DNA from: Paenibacillus sp. VTT E-133291
GTDB lineage: Bacteria > Bacillota > Bacilli > Paenibacillales > Paenibacillaceae
DNA: 64,000 nt
NCBI RefSeq assembly: GCF_002264395.1
Contig: NZ_NFVA01000034.1
Location: forward strand, 1 to 64,000
Direction: 5' to 3'
In this document: in pieces, positions 18,477 to 26,457 of the stretch
Position numbering within the stretch: the first letter of the stretch is position 1
How the letters are laid out: the number at the start of each line of letters is the position of its first letter
Notes under the pieces: generated by a model
The model's database searches: none
What the model saw: the letters and a program-made list of their open reading frames with translations, nothing else
What the model was told of the DNA's origin: nothing
Program-made: the position numbers and the translations under genes

Positions 18477-19016
18477 ATGTCAATTCAAATTTATATCTTA
18501 AGTAAGTTAATGGATGAAAATAATTATCCTTATAAATTAAAAAAAGAACTCTCCACCCCTATTCCTTTTGATAAATTGCTAAACCTATCTGAAAGCAAAC
18601 TATATTATCATTTTGAATCCCTTTCGAAACAGGGCTTAGTTGAACAGGTAGAGATTATCAAAGAAGAACATCGCCCAGACAAGCAGGTGTTTTCCATTAC
18701 TGATAAAGGGCGCAAGCAGCTCCCGCTTAAAATTTATAAGGTAATAGAAAATGCAGAATCTATTTCAGAGATGATTGTCGCTCTTGTGAATCTTCGTTTT
18801 GTAGACACTGATAAAGTGATCCCAATTATAGAGAAGAAGATAGAACAGTCACTGATAAAAAAAGATCAATTAAATCAAATTTACCATCAAATAGAGGTAG
18901 ATAGCTCCACCCGTGAAATCGTAGATTTCATGGAAAGCTACTACGATTCTCAACTAGAGCAATCTATTCACTGGTGGAAAGATCTTTTAGAAAAACTGAA
19001 AACGAAAACGATATAA
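18477..19016 (+). CDS. PadR-family transcriptional regulator
   Basis: The product of about 179 residues has an N-terminal winged helix (PFDKLLNLSESKLYYHFESL...QGLVEQ...KQVFSITDKGRKQL) and a C-terminal helical region, as in PadR regulators with the Vir_act_alpha_C tail. Candidate starts are GTG 18465, GTG 18474 and ATG 18477; AGGAG at 18461-18465 rules out the first. Likely represses the membrane-exporter operon in which it lies. Confidence 0.82.
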   Translation: MSIQIYILSKLMDENNYPYKLKKELSTPIPFDKLLNLSESKLYYHFESLSKQGLVEQVEIIKEEHRPDKQVFSITDKGRKQLPLKIYKVIENAESISEMIVALVNLRFVDTDKVIPIIEKKIEQSLIKKDQLNQIYHQIEVDSSTREIVDFMESYYDSQLEQSIHWWKDLLEKLKTKTI

Positions 19017-19020
19017 AAAA

Positions 19021-19060
19021 GAATGCCTTGGATTATAGCATAATCAAGGCATTCCTTTTT
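19021..19060. terminator. Strong bidirectional terminator
   Basis: GAATGCCTTGATTAT-type arms (GAATGCCTTGgATTAT / ATAATCAAGGCATTC) are followed by TTTTTT on the plus strand. It serves padR and probably also the convergent fec permease gene. Confidence 0.88.
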
Positions 19061-19095
19061 TATTTCCAGCATCAATCACAATAGCTTTTTTTTAG

Positions 19096-20082
19096 TTATT
19101 CACTTTTAATTAATAAATATAAGAAGTAAGGAGCGCCGATTAAAGCCACGATCACTCCTGCTGGTATTTCCGTATGGGCTACGACCATTTTACCAAGCGC
19201 ATCTGCAATAACCACTAATCCGCCTCCGATTAATAAGCATGCGGGTATCATTATTTTATGGCCACGAAAGAGTCGTCTAACTAAATGTGGAACTACCAGT
19301 CCTACAAATCCAATACTACCACTCACAGCAACCGCTGGTGCTGCCAACAAGACACTACACACTAGAAACAAAACACGATATTTATTTAAAGACACCCCTA
19401 AGCTGATGACTACGGGATCGTTAAGCCTTAACACATCCAATATAAGATGTTTCCGAATTAATAAAGGCACAATAATAAGTAACCAAGGTAGCATAGCATA
19501 CACATGATTCCAATTGCTATTCCCAATGTTTCCTGCCAGCCACACCTTGATCATTTGATATTGTGAAGGATCTAGTACGAAGGTTAACACAATCATAAAG
19601 GCACTAATGGCAGCCGCAATAGCAATGCCTGTATAAATTAATCGTATGGGAATAATGCCTTGATTGCGATCATAGGACAGCAAAAATAAGAGGGCCACAA
19701 CGATAAATCCGCCCAATAAAGCATACAATGGCTGAACATAAGTATGTAGACCGGTAGAGCTATTTTGTAAAAGTAAAAATAACATCATGGATAATCCAGC
19801 ACCAGCATTTATCCCTAGTATACCTGGGTCTGCTAATGCATTTCGACTTATAGCTTGTAGCAGCATTCCTGCTATCGCCAACGCGCCACCCACTAGAAAA
19901 CCCAAGATCATTCGAGGAATACGAAACTGAAAAAGTACAAGCTCCTGCCTCGTTGTTCCCTTGCCTAATAGGGTTTGCCATAACTCTTGTAAGCTTAAGC
20001 TGCTTTGACCGGTAGATACACTATAGATAAAACCTAGAAGTAAAAGTATGGCTATGATTATAAATTTCCAGCTTAGCTTCAC
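19096..20082 (-). CDS. FecCD-family siderophore ABC transporter permease (second subunit)
   Basis: The 328-residue polytopic protein (about nine helices) has the FecCD family blocks FQFRIPRMILGFLVGGALAIAG, NPLADPGILG-like NALADPGILGINAGAG, and GFVGLVVPHLVRRLFRGH near the C-terminus, where the ATPase-coupling loop lies. It pairs with the upstream permease (1-bp overlap at 20082) to form a heterodimeric channel for iron-siderophore import. No ATPase gene is in the locus, so a shared FecE/YusV-type ATPase elsewhere must be assumed. Confidence 0.92.
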   Translation of the reverse strand: MKLSWKFIIIAILLLLGFIYSVSTGQSSLSLQELWQTLLGKGTTRQELVLFQFRIPRMILGFLVGGALAIAGMLLQAISRNALADPGILGINAGAGLSMMLFLLLQNSSTGLHTYVQPLYALLGGFIVVALLFLLSYDRNQGIIPIRLIYTGIAIAAAISAFMIVLTFVLDPSQYQMIKVWLAGNIGNSNWNHVYAMLPWLLIIVPLLIRKHLILDVLRLNDPVVISLGVSLNKYRVLFLVCSVLLAAPAVAVSGSIGFVGLVVPHLVRRLFRGHKIMIPACLLIGGGLVVIADALGKMVVAHTEIPAGVIVALIGAPYFLYLLIKSE

Positions 20083-21128
20083 TATAGCTCCCGCCTTTCT
20101 TTACGTGCCAAAAATAGAAAGAACGGGACACCGATAACAGCAATTACAGCACCAACAGGAATTTCATAAGGGGCATTTACAATCCGTGCCACTAAATCAG
20201 CAAGTACAACAAGGATTGCCCCTAGAACGGCGGATAGAGGAATAATATAACGATAATCGACACCAACGAAGTAACGAACCAAATGAGGAGCCATTAACCC
20301 AACAAAGCTTACAGATCCAGCTAAAGCACATGAAATCCCAGCTAGCATAAAGGCTGATAAAAGCGCGAGATTCTTGATAAGTTTAATATTAACGCCTAAA
20401 CCTTCCGCTGTCTCATCCCCTACAGATAGTATTGTAATCGACTTCGAAATCACGATGGCAAGAAGTAGAGCAAGAAGCATCCAAGGCAGCATCTGCTGCA
20501 AATGAGCCATACTAATGCCACTTAAACCGCCTCCATACCAAAAAGCCACCTGCTGTGCCACTGAGAAAAAGATACTTATTCCTTCACTTAAAGCAGTGAG
20601 CATAGCAGATATGGCAGCACCCGCTAATACAAGTCGAATAGGCGTCAACCCTCGTTTACTTAATAGGCCCACACTAAATACTAAACCCGCTCCCAATCCC
20701 GCACCTATGATACAGAGCCAAAGTGTGCCTGTAAATGTAAGGGTAGGCAGGAATACCATTGCAATAACTAACGTGACACCTGCCCCAGCATTTAATCCAA
20801 GAATACCTGAATCCGCTAAAGGGTTCCGGCTAACCCCTTGAATAATTGCTCCACTTACGGCAAATCCAGCACCTGTAGCCATAGCGGCAAGTACCCGGGG
20901 TAAACGAATGGACTGGATCACCTGATGCGTAGAAGCTGTATCATCAAAAGCAAAAATCGATAGGAATACATCTGCAAAGGGTATTTTTTTCGCTCCTAGT
21001 GCCATAGCAAGTACTAATACGCCTATTAATAGAACTAGCATGAAGATCAGCAACACAAAAAAGGAAAGCTTTTTTTCTACTGGTAGTGATGATTTCTGAA
21101 CATTCGAGTTCAAAGACAATGTTTCCAT
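20082..21128 (-). CDS. FecCD-family siderophore ABC transporter permease (first subunit)
   Basis: The 348-residue protein has an N-terminal cytoplasmic tail, then about nine helices with SIRLPRVLAAMATGAGFAVSG, NPLADSGILGLNAGAGV and GFVGLMAPHLVRYFVGVDYR, all diagnostic of FecCD/BtuC permeases. Its stop overlaps the start of the second permease. It lies about 70 bp after the esterase gene, with a hairpin between them that may reduce expression of the permeases relative to the binding protein. Confidence 0.92.
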   Translation of the reverse strand: METLSLNSNVQKSSLPVEKKLSFFVLLIFMLVLLIGVLVLAMALGAKKIPFADVFLSIFAFDDTASTHQVIQSIRLPRVLAAMATGAGFAVSGAIIQGVSRNPLADSGILGLNAGAGVTLVIAMVFLPTLTFTGTLWLCIIGAGLGAGLVFSVGLLSKRGLTPIRLVLAGAAISAMLTALSEGISIFFSVAQQVAFWYGGGLSGISMAHLQQMLPWMLLALLLAIVISKSITILSVGDETAEGLGVNIKLIKNLALLSAFMLAGISCALAGSVSFVGLMAPHLVRYFVGVDYRYIIPLSAVLGAILVVLADLVARIVNAPYEIPVGAVIAVIGVPFFLFLARKERREL

Positions 21129-21152
21129 CCCTTTCCCTTCCCTTTACAAAAA

Positions 21153-21174
21153 GAGCCAGCCAAGGGGCTAGCTC
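21153..21174 (-). terminator. Intra-operon attenuator-like terminator
   Basis: GAGCTAGCC pairs with GGCTGGCTC (one G-U) around a 4-nt loop. TTTTTG follows on the minus strand. It lies between the esterase and permease genes of the siderophore locus. Confidence 0.6.
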
Positions 21175-21196
21175 AGATGCAAACGAATATGATTGT

Positions 21197-22018
21197 CTAA
21201 CGCAAGTCAGAGGTTGTTGTAAGCATAAATTTAACGGCTCGACTAATCGCAGCAGAGATTACACTTACATGCTCCTCTTGCTCAAGCAATGCCCAGCTTA
21301 CTTCGAAGCTTGGAATGTCTAACGACATCATGCTGTTACATAAATCCAAGCTATCCTTGACCATATAATCAAGCTCATCTCCACCGACTATCATTAGCGT
21401 TTTAGGTAGTTGATTTAACGTATTGCTGTGCAACTCAGCTTTAAATTTCTCATACTCATGTAACAGTCCGTAATCATTCCACCAGATGGAAGCACTGCTT
21501 GCAATATAATGTGAAAACAAGGTGGATTGTGTAAACAAAGCATGCAGAACGAATAATCCGCCAAAGGAATGACCAAACAACGCTTGCTTGTGCTTATGGA
21601 TATCGAACCGCTGGGCAATGGCTGGCATTAACTCTTGTTCAAAAAAAGCAAGCAGCTCATCTGCCCCGCCAAACTCTGGCCAAGGCTCCCCGTTCGGACG
21701 CTTCGGTAAATTCGCAAGCTCGGCTGGCATCGTTAAATCATAGGTTCGCCGCACCGTATCAAAGGCCTCACCACCAGGATAACCAATGCCTACAACAATC
21801 GCGGGTGGATAGCCTTTAGGCTTACGCGTCAGCAACCGAGTGATTTCAGCAGCGGTCTCAAATAGTCCATTACCATCTAGCACATAAATAACACCATAGC
21901 CACCCTGCGCAGGTTCATCCAAAGGTAGTGCAATAAAAATCTCATAGTCCTTATGATTAGCTTCACTCGTAATCAGCATCGTTTCATAGTTGGGCTTTAC
22001 GTACGGTTTGATGATCAT
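21197..22018 (-). CDS. Siderophore esterase (BesA/IroE-like alpha/beta hydrolase)
   Basis: The 273-residue product has the nucleophile elbow GHSFGG (Ser151) and an early VIYVLDGNGLF, as in the esterase D/IroE/BesA family. These enzymes hydrolyse catecholate siderophore backbones to release iron. No signal peptide, so it is cytosolic, fitting the release of iron after import. It overlaps the binding-lipoprotein gene by 4 bp (22015-22018). The exact siderophore is not known. Confidence 0.85.
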   Translation of the reverse strand: MIIKPYVKPNYETMLITSEANHKDYEIFIALPLDEPAQGGYGVIYVLDGNGLFETAAEITRLLTRKPKGYPPAIVVGIGYPGGEAFDTVRRTYDLTMPAELANLPKRPNGEPWPEFGGADELLAFFEQELMPAIAQRFDIHKHKQALFGHSFGGLFVLHALFTQSTLFSHYIASSASIWWNDYGLLHEYEKFKAELHSNTLNQLPKTLMIVGGDELDYMVKDSLDLCNSMMSLDIPSFEVSWALLEQEEHVSVISAAISRAVKFMLTTTSDLR

Positions 22019-23031
22019 GGCTTCAGGAACGCCACGATATCGTCCATCGTCTTTTGATAAGCAATTAATCCGCTGGATCTCCAGTGATCGCCATCCACCT
22101 CGAATACTTTACCCGCTTGAACTGCAGGCAGTGCCTTCCATAAGGGACTAGCTTTAATGTCTGCCAGGAAGGCATCTCCGAGACCATCATTATCATTAAT
22201 AAAGATATAATCAGCATCTAAATCAGACAGCATTTCCAGCGAAATATCAGCAGACATTTCACCTTCTACAAGAGAACTTTGAGCAAATCCCAGCTCACTC
22301 AGCACATAACCCCCGTAATGGAAGTTACCCACCAGAAAGATTGCCCGGGCATTCGCATTAATATAAATCGCTTTTTTACCGGCAGAAACGCTAGCTAACT
22401 GTGCTTTAGTCTCTTCTAACTTTTTATTATAAGCAGCAATAGCATCTGTAGCCTTATCTTCTAATCCTAGCAGTTTGGCAATCGTTTCTGTGGCTTCCAC
22501 TACGTTACCCAGTGCATTCTTAAACACGTAAGTTGGAGCAATTTGCGAATAGTTTTCATAGACACCATTTTGTGCATAAAAGGCCGTTGGGAATATAATT
22601 AATTCCGGCTCCAAATCCACTACAGATTCTGGAGAGGGAATACCATTAGCGAAGCTGATTTCTTCTACACCACTTAACGTATCCTGTAGATATTGCTGCG
22701 GTCTTTCACCCGTGGACCATTGCGCTACTGGGGTTACGCCAAGCGTAACTAGGTAATCCTCTAATCCAGGTGCATACACCTTCTGTACCGTTCCGGGAAT
22801 GTTTACTGTATTGCCTACTTGGTCAGTCACCACAAACGCTTCTCTAGCTGCGACTTCCGTTTCTTGTACAGCCGGTGCATCCGTTGCAGTTGCGCTCGCT
22901 TCACTAGTTGTTGCTGGAGTATCTGTTGCTTGTGAATTAGCCGCATTATTACTGCCACAAGCTGTTAGTAGAATGGATAATAAACCAACCATTACAACAT
23001 AACTTATTATTTTTGTCTTAAACCCCTTCAT
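22015..23031 (-). CDS. Siderophore-binding lipoprotein (FecB/FeuA-like)
   Basis: The 338-residue product has a lipoprotein signal (lipobox LTAC, Cys25), a Ser/Thr/Ala-rich linker to about residue 60, and a helical-backbone type III solute-binding fold: VYAPGLEDYLVTLGVTPVA, VDLEPELIIFP and a long middle helix. It should capture ferric siderophore outside the cell and deliver it to the FecCD permeases. First gene of the locus on the minus strand, with a Fur-box-like sequence about 30 bp before its start. Confidence 0.92.
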   Translation of the reverse strand: MKGFKTKIISYVVMVGLLSILLTACGSNNAANSQATDTPATTSEASATATDAPAVQETEVAAREAFVVTDQVGNTVNIPGTVQKVYAPGLEDYLVTLGVTPVAQWSTGERPQQYLQDTLSGVEEISFANGIPSPESVVDLEPELIIFPTAFYAQNGVYENYSQIAPTYVFKNALGNVVEATETIAKLLGLEDKATDAIAAYNKKLEETKAQLASVSAGKKAIYINANARAIFLVGNFHYGGYVLSELGFAQSSLVEGEMSADISLEMLSDLDADYIFINDNDGLGDAFLADIKASPLWKALPAVQAGKVFEVDGDHWRSSGLIAYQKTMDDIVAFLKP

Positions 23032-23058
23032 GATTGACCTTCCCTCTTTCCTATGTTC

Positions 23059-23077
23059 TCAATAATAATCATTCTCA
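23059..23077 (-). promoter_or_regulatory. Fur box upstream of the siderophore locus
   Basis: On the minus strand TGAGAATGATTATTA matches the Bacillus 7-1-7 Fur consensus TGATAATNATTATCA at 12 of 14 fixed positions. Its place between the regulator gene and the binding-protein start fits iron repression. Confidence 0.75.
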
Positions 23078-23143
23078 GTATTGAGTTTATAAGAGATAGG
23101 ATCGGTTGACCATGTAACATCTTATGATTCCACATGTACATTT

Positions 23144-24256
23144 TCAAGGTATCATCATCACTGCGACTTCCTCTAGCATTCGCTTTAAAGCGACAGGGGA
23201 ATATTCAAACCAAGGATCGGAATGAATAACATAGATTTGTTGCCGCTCTATAGCCTCTAACAGCTTGAATCCTGAATCTCTCTGCAAATGATGCCATGTT
23301 GCTCGTGACTCATCATCAGGGCATATAATCGTAAACAGCTTATCTACCTTCAAAGTACCTAGCTCTTCAAAAGAAATCTCGGCATTATATACACCAGGCT
23401 GTTCATAACTTGATACCGCTCCCAAATCCTGAAATAAAAGATGCTGTATACCTGTATTGCAATAAGCAAAGATTTGCTGCTGATAGATACGTATAACTAG
23501 CACTTTAGGTGGTGTAGAGGTCCAGGCTAATCCGCGACGAACCTCTTCCAATCTTGATCTATATTGTGTGATCCACTGCTTCGCTTCTTCTTGTTTATTT
23601 AATCGGGCAGCAAGTTCAGTTAATGCTATTAAGCAATCTTGTTTATCATCCAGCCAATAGATGGGGAAATGATCCTCTATCTGTTTTACCAGCTCTGACG
23701 ATAAATCTTTTGGAGAAATAAGAAGATCGAGTGGCAAATGCAATAGCTCATTTGGGCTGCAATAATTTTTATTTTGGGTCAAGATTACCTTATGTTCGAT
23801 GTCTTGCGACCACAAATTATAGTAATAAGGTGTCCATTTGGCGCTTAGGGGCGCCGCAAAAGGGATAATTCCCGCCGCATATAGATACCCCATCATATTC
23901 CCAGTTACAACACCGATATGAGATTTTTGCTGGCTGGTATACATCGTTGGAGATATCCCTTCAACCTTTTTGAACACTCGACTAAAATAAAACTCATCAC
24001 TATATCCAACAGCCTCTGCTACAAACTTCAAACGAACGTCATCTTGCTGCAATAATTGTTTAGCCTTTTGAATCCGTAGCTGCGTAACAAACTCCATTGG
24101 ACTTTGTATGTATTCCTGTTTGAACGCTGAGGAAAAATAACTGGAGCTAAGGCCAGTAAGATCAGCTAAATGGGATAATGACAAAGGCTTCGTGAAATTC
24201 TCTTCTATGTATTTTTTAACCTCGCTTAAATCTGTTTTTTGAGATTGCCTTTGCAT
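23144..24256 (-). CDS. AraC-type regulator fused to a siderophore-binding domain (Btr-like)
   Basis: The 370-residue product begins with an AraC double helix-turn-helix (SLSHLADLTGLSSSYFSSAF and KFVAEAVGYSDEFYFSRVFK, to about residue 105). A FecB-like periplasmic-binding domain of about 255 residues follows. This is the plan of Bacillus Btr, which senses the siderophore inside the cell and activates uptake genes, but without Btr's N-terminal extra domain. AGAGGTG precedes the ATG. It lies directly upstream of the uptake genes, on the same strand, with its own Fur box. Confidence 0.87.
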   Translation of the reverse strand: MQRQSQKTDLSEVKKYIEENFTKPLSLSHLADLTGLSSSYFSSAFKQEYIQSPMEFVTQLRIQKAKQLLQQDDVRLKFVAEAVGYSDEFYFSRVFKKVEGISPTMYTSQQKSHIGVVTGNMMGYLYAAGIIPFAAPLSAKWTPYYYNLWSQDIEHKVILTQNKNYCSPNELLHLPLDLLISPKDLSSELVKQIEDHFPIYWLDDKQDCLIALTELAARLNKQEEAKQWITQYRSRLEEVRRGLAWTSTPPKVLVIRIYQQQIFAYCNTGIQHLLFQDLGAVSSYEQPGVYNAEISFEELGTLKVDKLFTIICPDDESRATWHHLQRDSGFKLLEAIERQQIYVIHSDPWFEYSPVALKRMLEEVAVMMIP

Positions 24257-24331
24257 GCTGTCACCTCTTTACTGCTTATATAAATACAGTTTGATTCATA
24301 CGCTTATTCATACGCTGGTTGACGCACCAAT

Positions 24332-24346
24332 TGATAATTATTCTCA
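24332..24346 (-). promoter_or_regulatory. Fur box upstream of the AraC-PBP regulator
   Basis: TGATAATTATTCTCA matches the 7-1-7 Fur consensus at 13 of 14 fixed positions. It lies about 76 bp before the regulator start. Confidence 0.78.
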
Positions 24347-24402
24347 ATTATACTTTTGTTTTGGGAAGCTAGCAATGGTTGGGATGTGTATAGCCTCGTA
24401 AA

Positions 24403-24432
24403 AAAAGACGCTAAGGGAAATCCCCTCGCGCC
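24403..24432 (-). terminator. Terminator after the anti-sigma gene
   Basis: The imperfect stem CGCGAGGGG / CCCTTAGCG is followed on the minus strand by TTTTTTT. It lies about 45 bp past the stop of the DUF4367 gene. Confidence 0.7.
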
Positions 24433-24477
24433 TTCTTTATGTGTATCTATGGGCATCTACTACCCTAAGTAGGCCAT

Positions 24478-25329
24478 TTATTTGGAATCTACAGCTGGAG
24501 CTGGAGCCGCAACTACGCCTTCATTCTTCTGCAAGTTCTCTTTCACTTCTTCAGTCCCTAAGGTCTTCACAGGAGCACCGATGCTGAAACTGTCGATGAT
24601 CTTCCCAAGTGTGGCTTGGTCAAAGTCTTCTTGAGCATACAGTTCTACAGTAAAGCCCTCTTGTTCCCAAATCACAATTCCATTAGCAAAATAGACCTTA
24701 GTTCCGTTGATTACTTCTGTTTTCACTTCTTCCGTAGTGCTGATCCCATTGTCGCCGCCCTTGGAGATTAGAAAATTAACAGCTTTATCCCCGGAGTTAT
24801 ACTGCACTTCAGCCATGCTGGTTCCCTGAAGAACAACATTCACAAACTCATAGTCTGCCATCCAGGTTGGTGCCGGAAAGTTCATTCCAAGCTCTGCACG
24901 TGCTTCATCCAGGGTCAACTTGGCCGCAACCGGCAATTCAATGGCAACATTCTCCCCGCCTTTCCCCTCTTCAGATGAAGTCATTGACTGTCCAGCTTGG
25001 GGAATCTCCTTATCATATTGCGTGATTTCGAGATTTCCCACTTCAAACTTTGCCATGATCGACTGGAACATATCCTGTGCATAGGAGGTTGCAGAGAATG
25101 CGCCACCCACACAAATTACTGCACTGCCAATCACTATTGCATTTCTCCAGCTACTTTTTTTCATCGTTATCCCGTCCTTTTTCTCTGATTTGGGTTCAAG
25201 AGCTCCATGGTCCAACTTGTATACTAAACGGTTATAAATTCTTTCTTTGGCGGCAGTGTTATCCTGTTCAACATTCTCAAACAGCTCTATGGTCTTGCTG
25301 AATTCGTTGAGATCATTTTTCTTATTCAT
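24478..25329 (-). CDS. Membrane-anchored anti-sigma-type protein (DUF4367-like)
   Basis: The 283-residue product has a cytoplasmic N-terminal part of about 60 residues, one transmembrane helix (about 64-85, NAIVIGSAVICVGGAFSATSY) and an outer domain. The outer domain has LDEARAELGMNFPAPTWM and ANGIVIWEQEGFTVELYA, the DUF4367 pattern. It overlaps the 3' end of the ECF sigma gene by 8 bp, so the likely role is to hold that sigma factor at the membrane until a signal arrives. The signal is unknown. Confidence 0.8.
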   Translation of the reverse strand: MNKKNDLNEFSKTIELFENVEQDNTAAKERIYNRLVYKLDHGALEPKSEKKDGITMKKSSWRNAIVIGSAVICVGGAFSATSYAQDMFQSIMAKFEVGNLEITQYDKEIPQAGQSMTSSEEGKGGENVAIELPVAAKLTLDEARAELGMNFPAPTWMADYEFVNVVLQGTSMAEVQYNSGDKAVNFLISKGGDNGISTTEEVKTEVINGTKVYFANGIVIWEQEGFTVELYAQEDFDQATLGKIIDSFSIGAPVKTLGTEEVKENLQKNEGVVAAPAPAVDSK

Positions 25330-25906
25330 GGTTGAATCCTCCTGCTTTTAAGGAAATATGCAGTTTTTTCAGACTTCTATGCAAAACGACGCCAATATTA
25401 GACTCACTGACACCCATGATCTGTGCGACTTCGGAATTTTTCAGTCCAGCCCCATATTTCATGGCAATGATATTACGTTCCTTCTCACGCAGCTTGGAGA
25501 GCGCCTTAAACAGTGCTTGATTATTATCCTCACGAATCGCCAATTCCTCCGGAGACGGCTTGGGAAATATGAGCTCCAGCAAAGAATCTAGTGAGGTGTA
25601 GCTTCTTTTCTTCTGCCCCCGGAAGTAATCCGTCACAGCGTTCCTTACAATGGCAAACAACCAAACCTCAAAATTCGATTTTTCTTCTGAAAAGCTATAA
25701 TACTTACACATCACCGTCTCAAACACCTGACTGCAAATGTCCTCCGACACGTGGTGGTTATTAATACGATAGCTAATATATTTGTAAACACGTTTGTAAT
25801 ACGTATCATACATCCGAGTAAATTCCTCTTTTGACATGATGGCATCGCGTGATCTTTCTAAATTCTTATAACGGTCCACAGTACCCTGGATAACCTCCAT
25901 CTCCAC
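25322..25906 (-). CDS. ECF-type RNA polymerase sigma factor
   Basis: The 194-residue product has sigma region 2 (FTRMYDTYYKRVYKYISYRI...DICSQVFETVM...VWLFAIVRNAVTDYFRG) and region 4 with a helix-turn-helix (KLREKERNIIAMKYGAGLKNSEVAQIMG). It lacks region 3, as ECF factors do. AAGGAGGG lies 5-6 nt before the ATG chosen. It precedes and overlaps the membrane anti-sigma gene, the usual sigma/anti-sigma order. Targets are unknown; autoregulation is likely. Confidence 0.9.
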   Translation of the reverse strand: MEMEVIQGTVDRYKNLERSRDAIMSKEEFTRMYDTYYKRVYKYISYRINNHHVSEDICSQVFETVMCKYYSFSEEKSNFEVWLFAIVRNAVTDYFRGQKKRSYTSLDSLLELIFPKPSPEELAIREDNNQALFKALSKLREKERNIIAMKYGAGLKNSEVAQIMGVSESNIGVVLHRSLKKLHISLKAGGFNHE

Positions 25907-26203
25907 CCTCCTTCCACCTCCCCTTCATCAATAGCTAAACAAATTGCGCAATTTGTTGTGAAGAAACTTACATAAGTTAATACGTAGAAAAGCCCAAACC
26001 ATTAACAAATGTTTTGATGATTGTGGGGGGGAGATGAAAAGTGGAGTGAAACAGAGGCGTTCGTTCAACATTCTTTCAAAATTGATTGAAACAACTACGA
26101 GCTGAATTTGCGGGATAAGGGACTGAACTGAGCGGCGATACTTGAGTTGCGGGGTGAATATATGTGTGTGAAGGGGGAATTTCAACGTTTCAATTCAATG
26201 ATT

Positions 26204-26293
26204 TCATAATTTATGTACTTCAAGACTTTCAGAATCAATACAAAACAACTTGTACATCCGGTGCGTCCGTAAGCTTTTCTAGATGATCTCCTT
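26204..26293 (-). pseudogene. Decayed tail of the same PD-(D/E)XK family as at 7.1 kb
   Basis: Reading the minus strand, GDHLEKLTDAPDVQVVLY, then after a one-base shift DSESLEVHKL and a stop. This parallels HLEKLMDELEVQVFCMDP...SFEVQTL of the remnant at 7126. Only about 30 codons are left. The rest of the 25907-26457 gap shows no gene with a ribosome site. Confidence 0.55.
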
Positions 26294-26382
26294 CTAGATG
26301 ATCTCTTTCTATATAACTGTTATCATAACATGTTCATTATAAGCATTGTCTATTAGCCAGATGTTTTGTATCTGACCAATAT

Positions 26383-26428
26383 AAAAAATCCTGCCATTAC
26401 CCAGCGGGAAGCTTGATAGATTGGCAGG
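26383..26428 (-). terminator. Terminator of the McrB-like/DUF2357 operon
   Basis: CCTGCCA pairs with TGGCAGG around a 25-nt loop that can fold further. TTTTTT follows on the minus strand. It lies 30 bp past the stop of the DUF2357 gene. Confidence 0.7.
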
Positions 26429-26457
26429 GAAATAACCTTACTTCATTTTCACTAACT

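Noticed and set aside
25928..26185. 86-codon minus-strand frame after the sigma factor gene
   Set aside because: No ribosome site, no recognisable domain, and an odd composition; I treat it as intergenic sequence.
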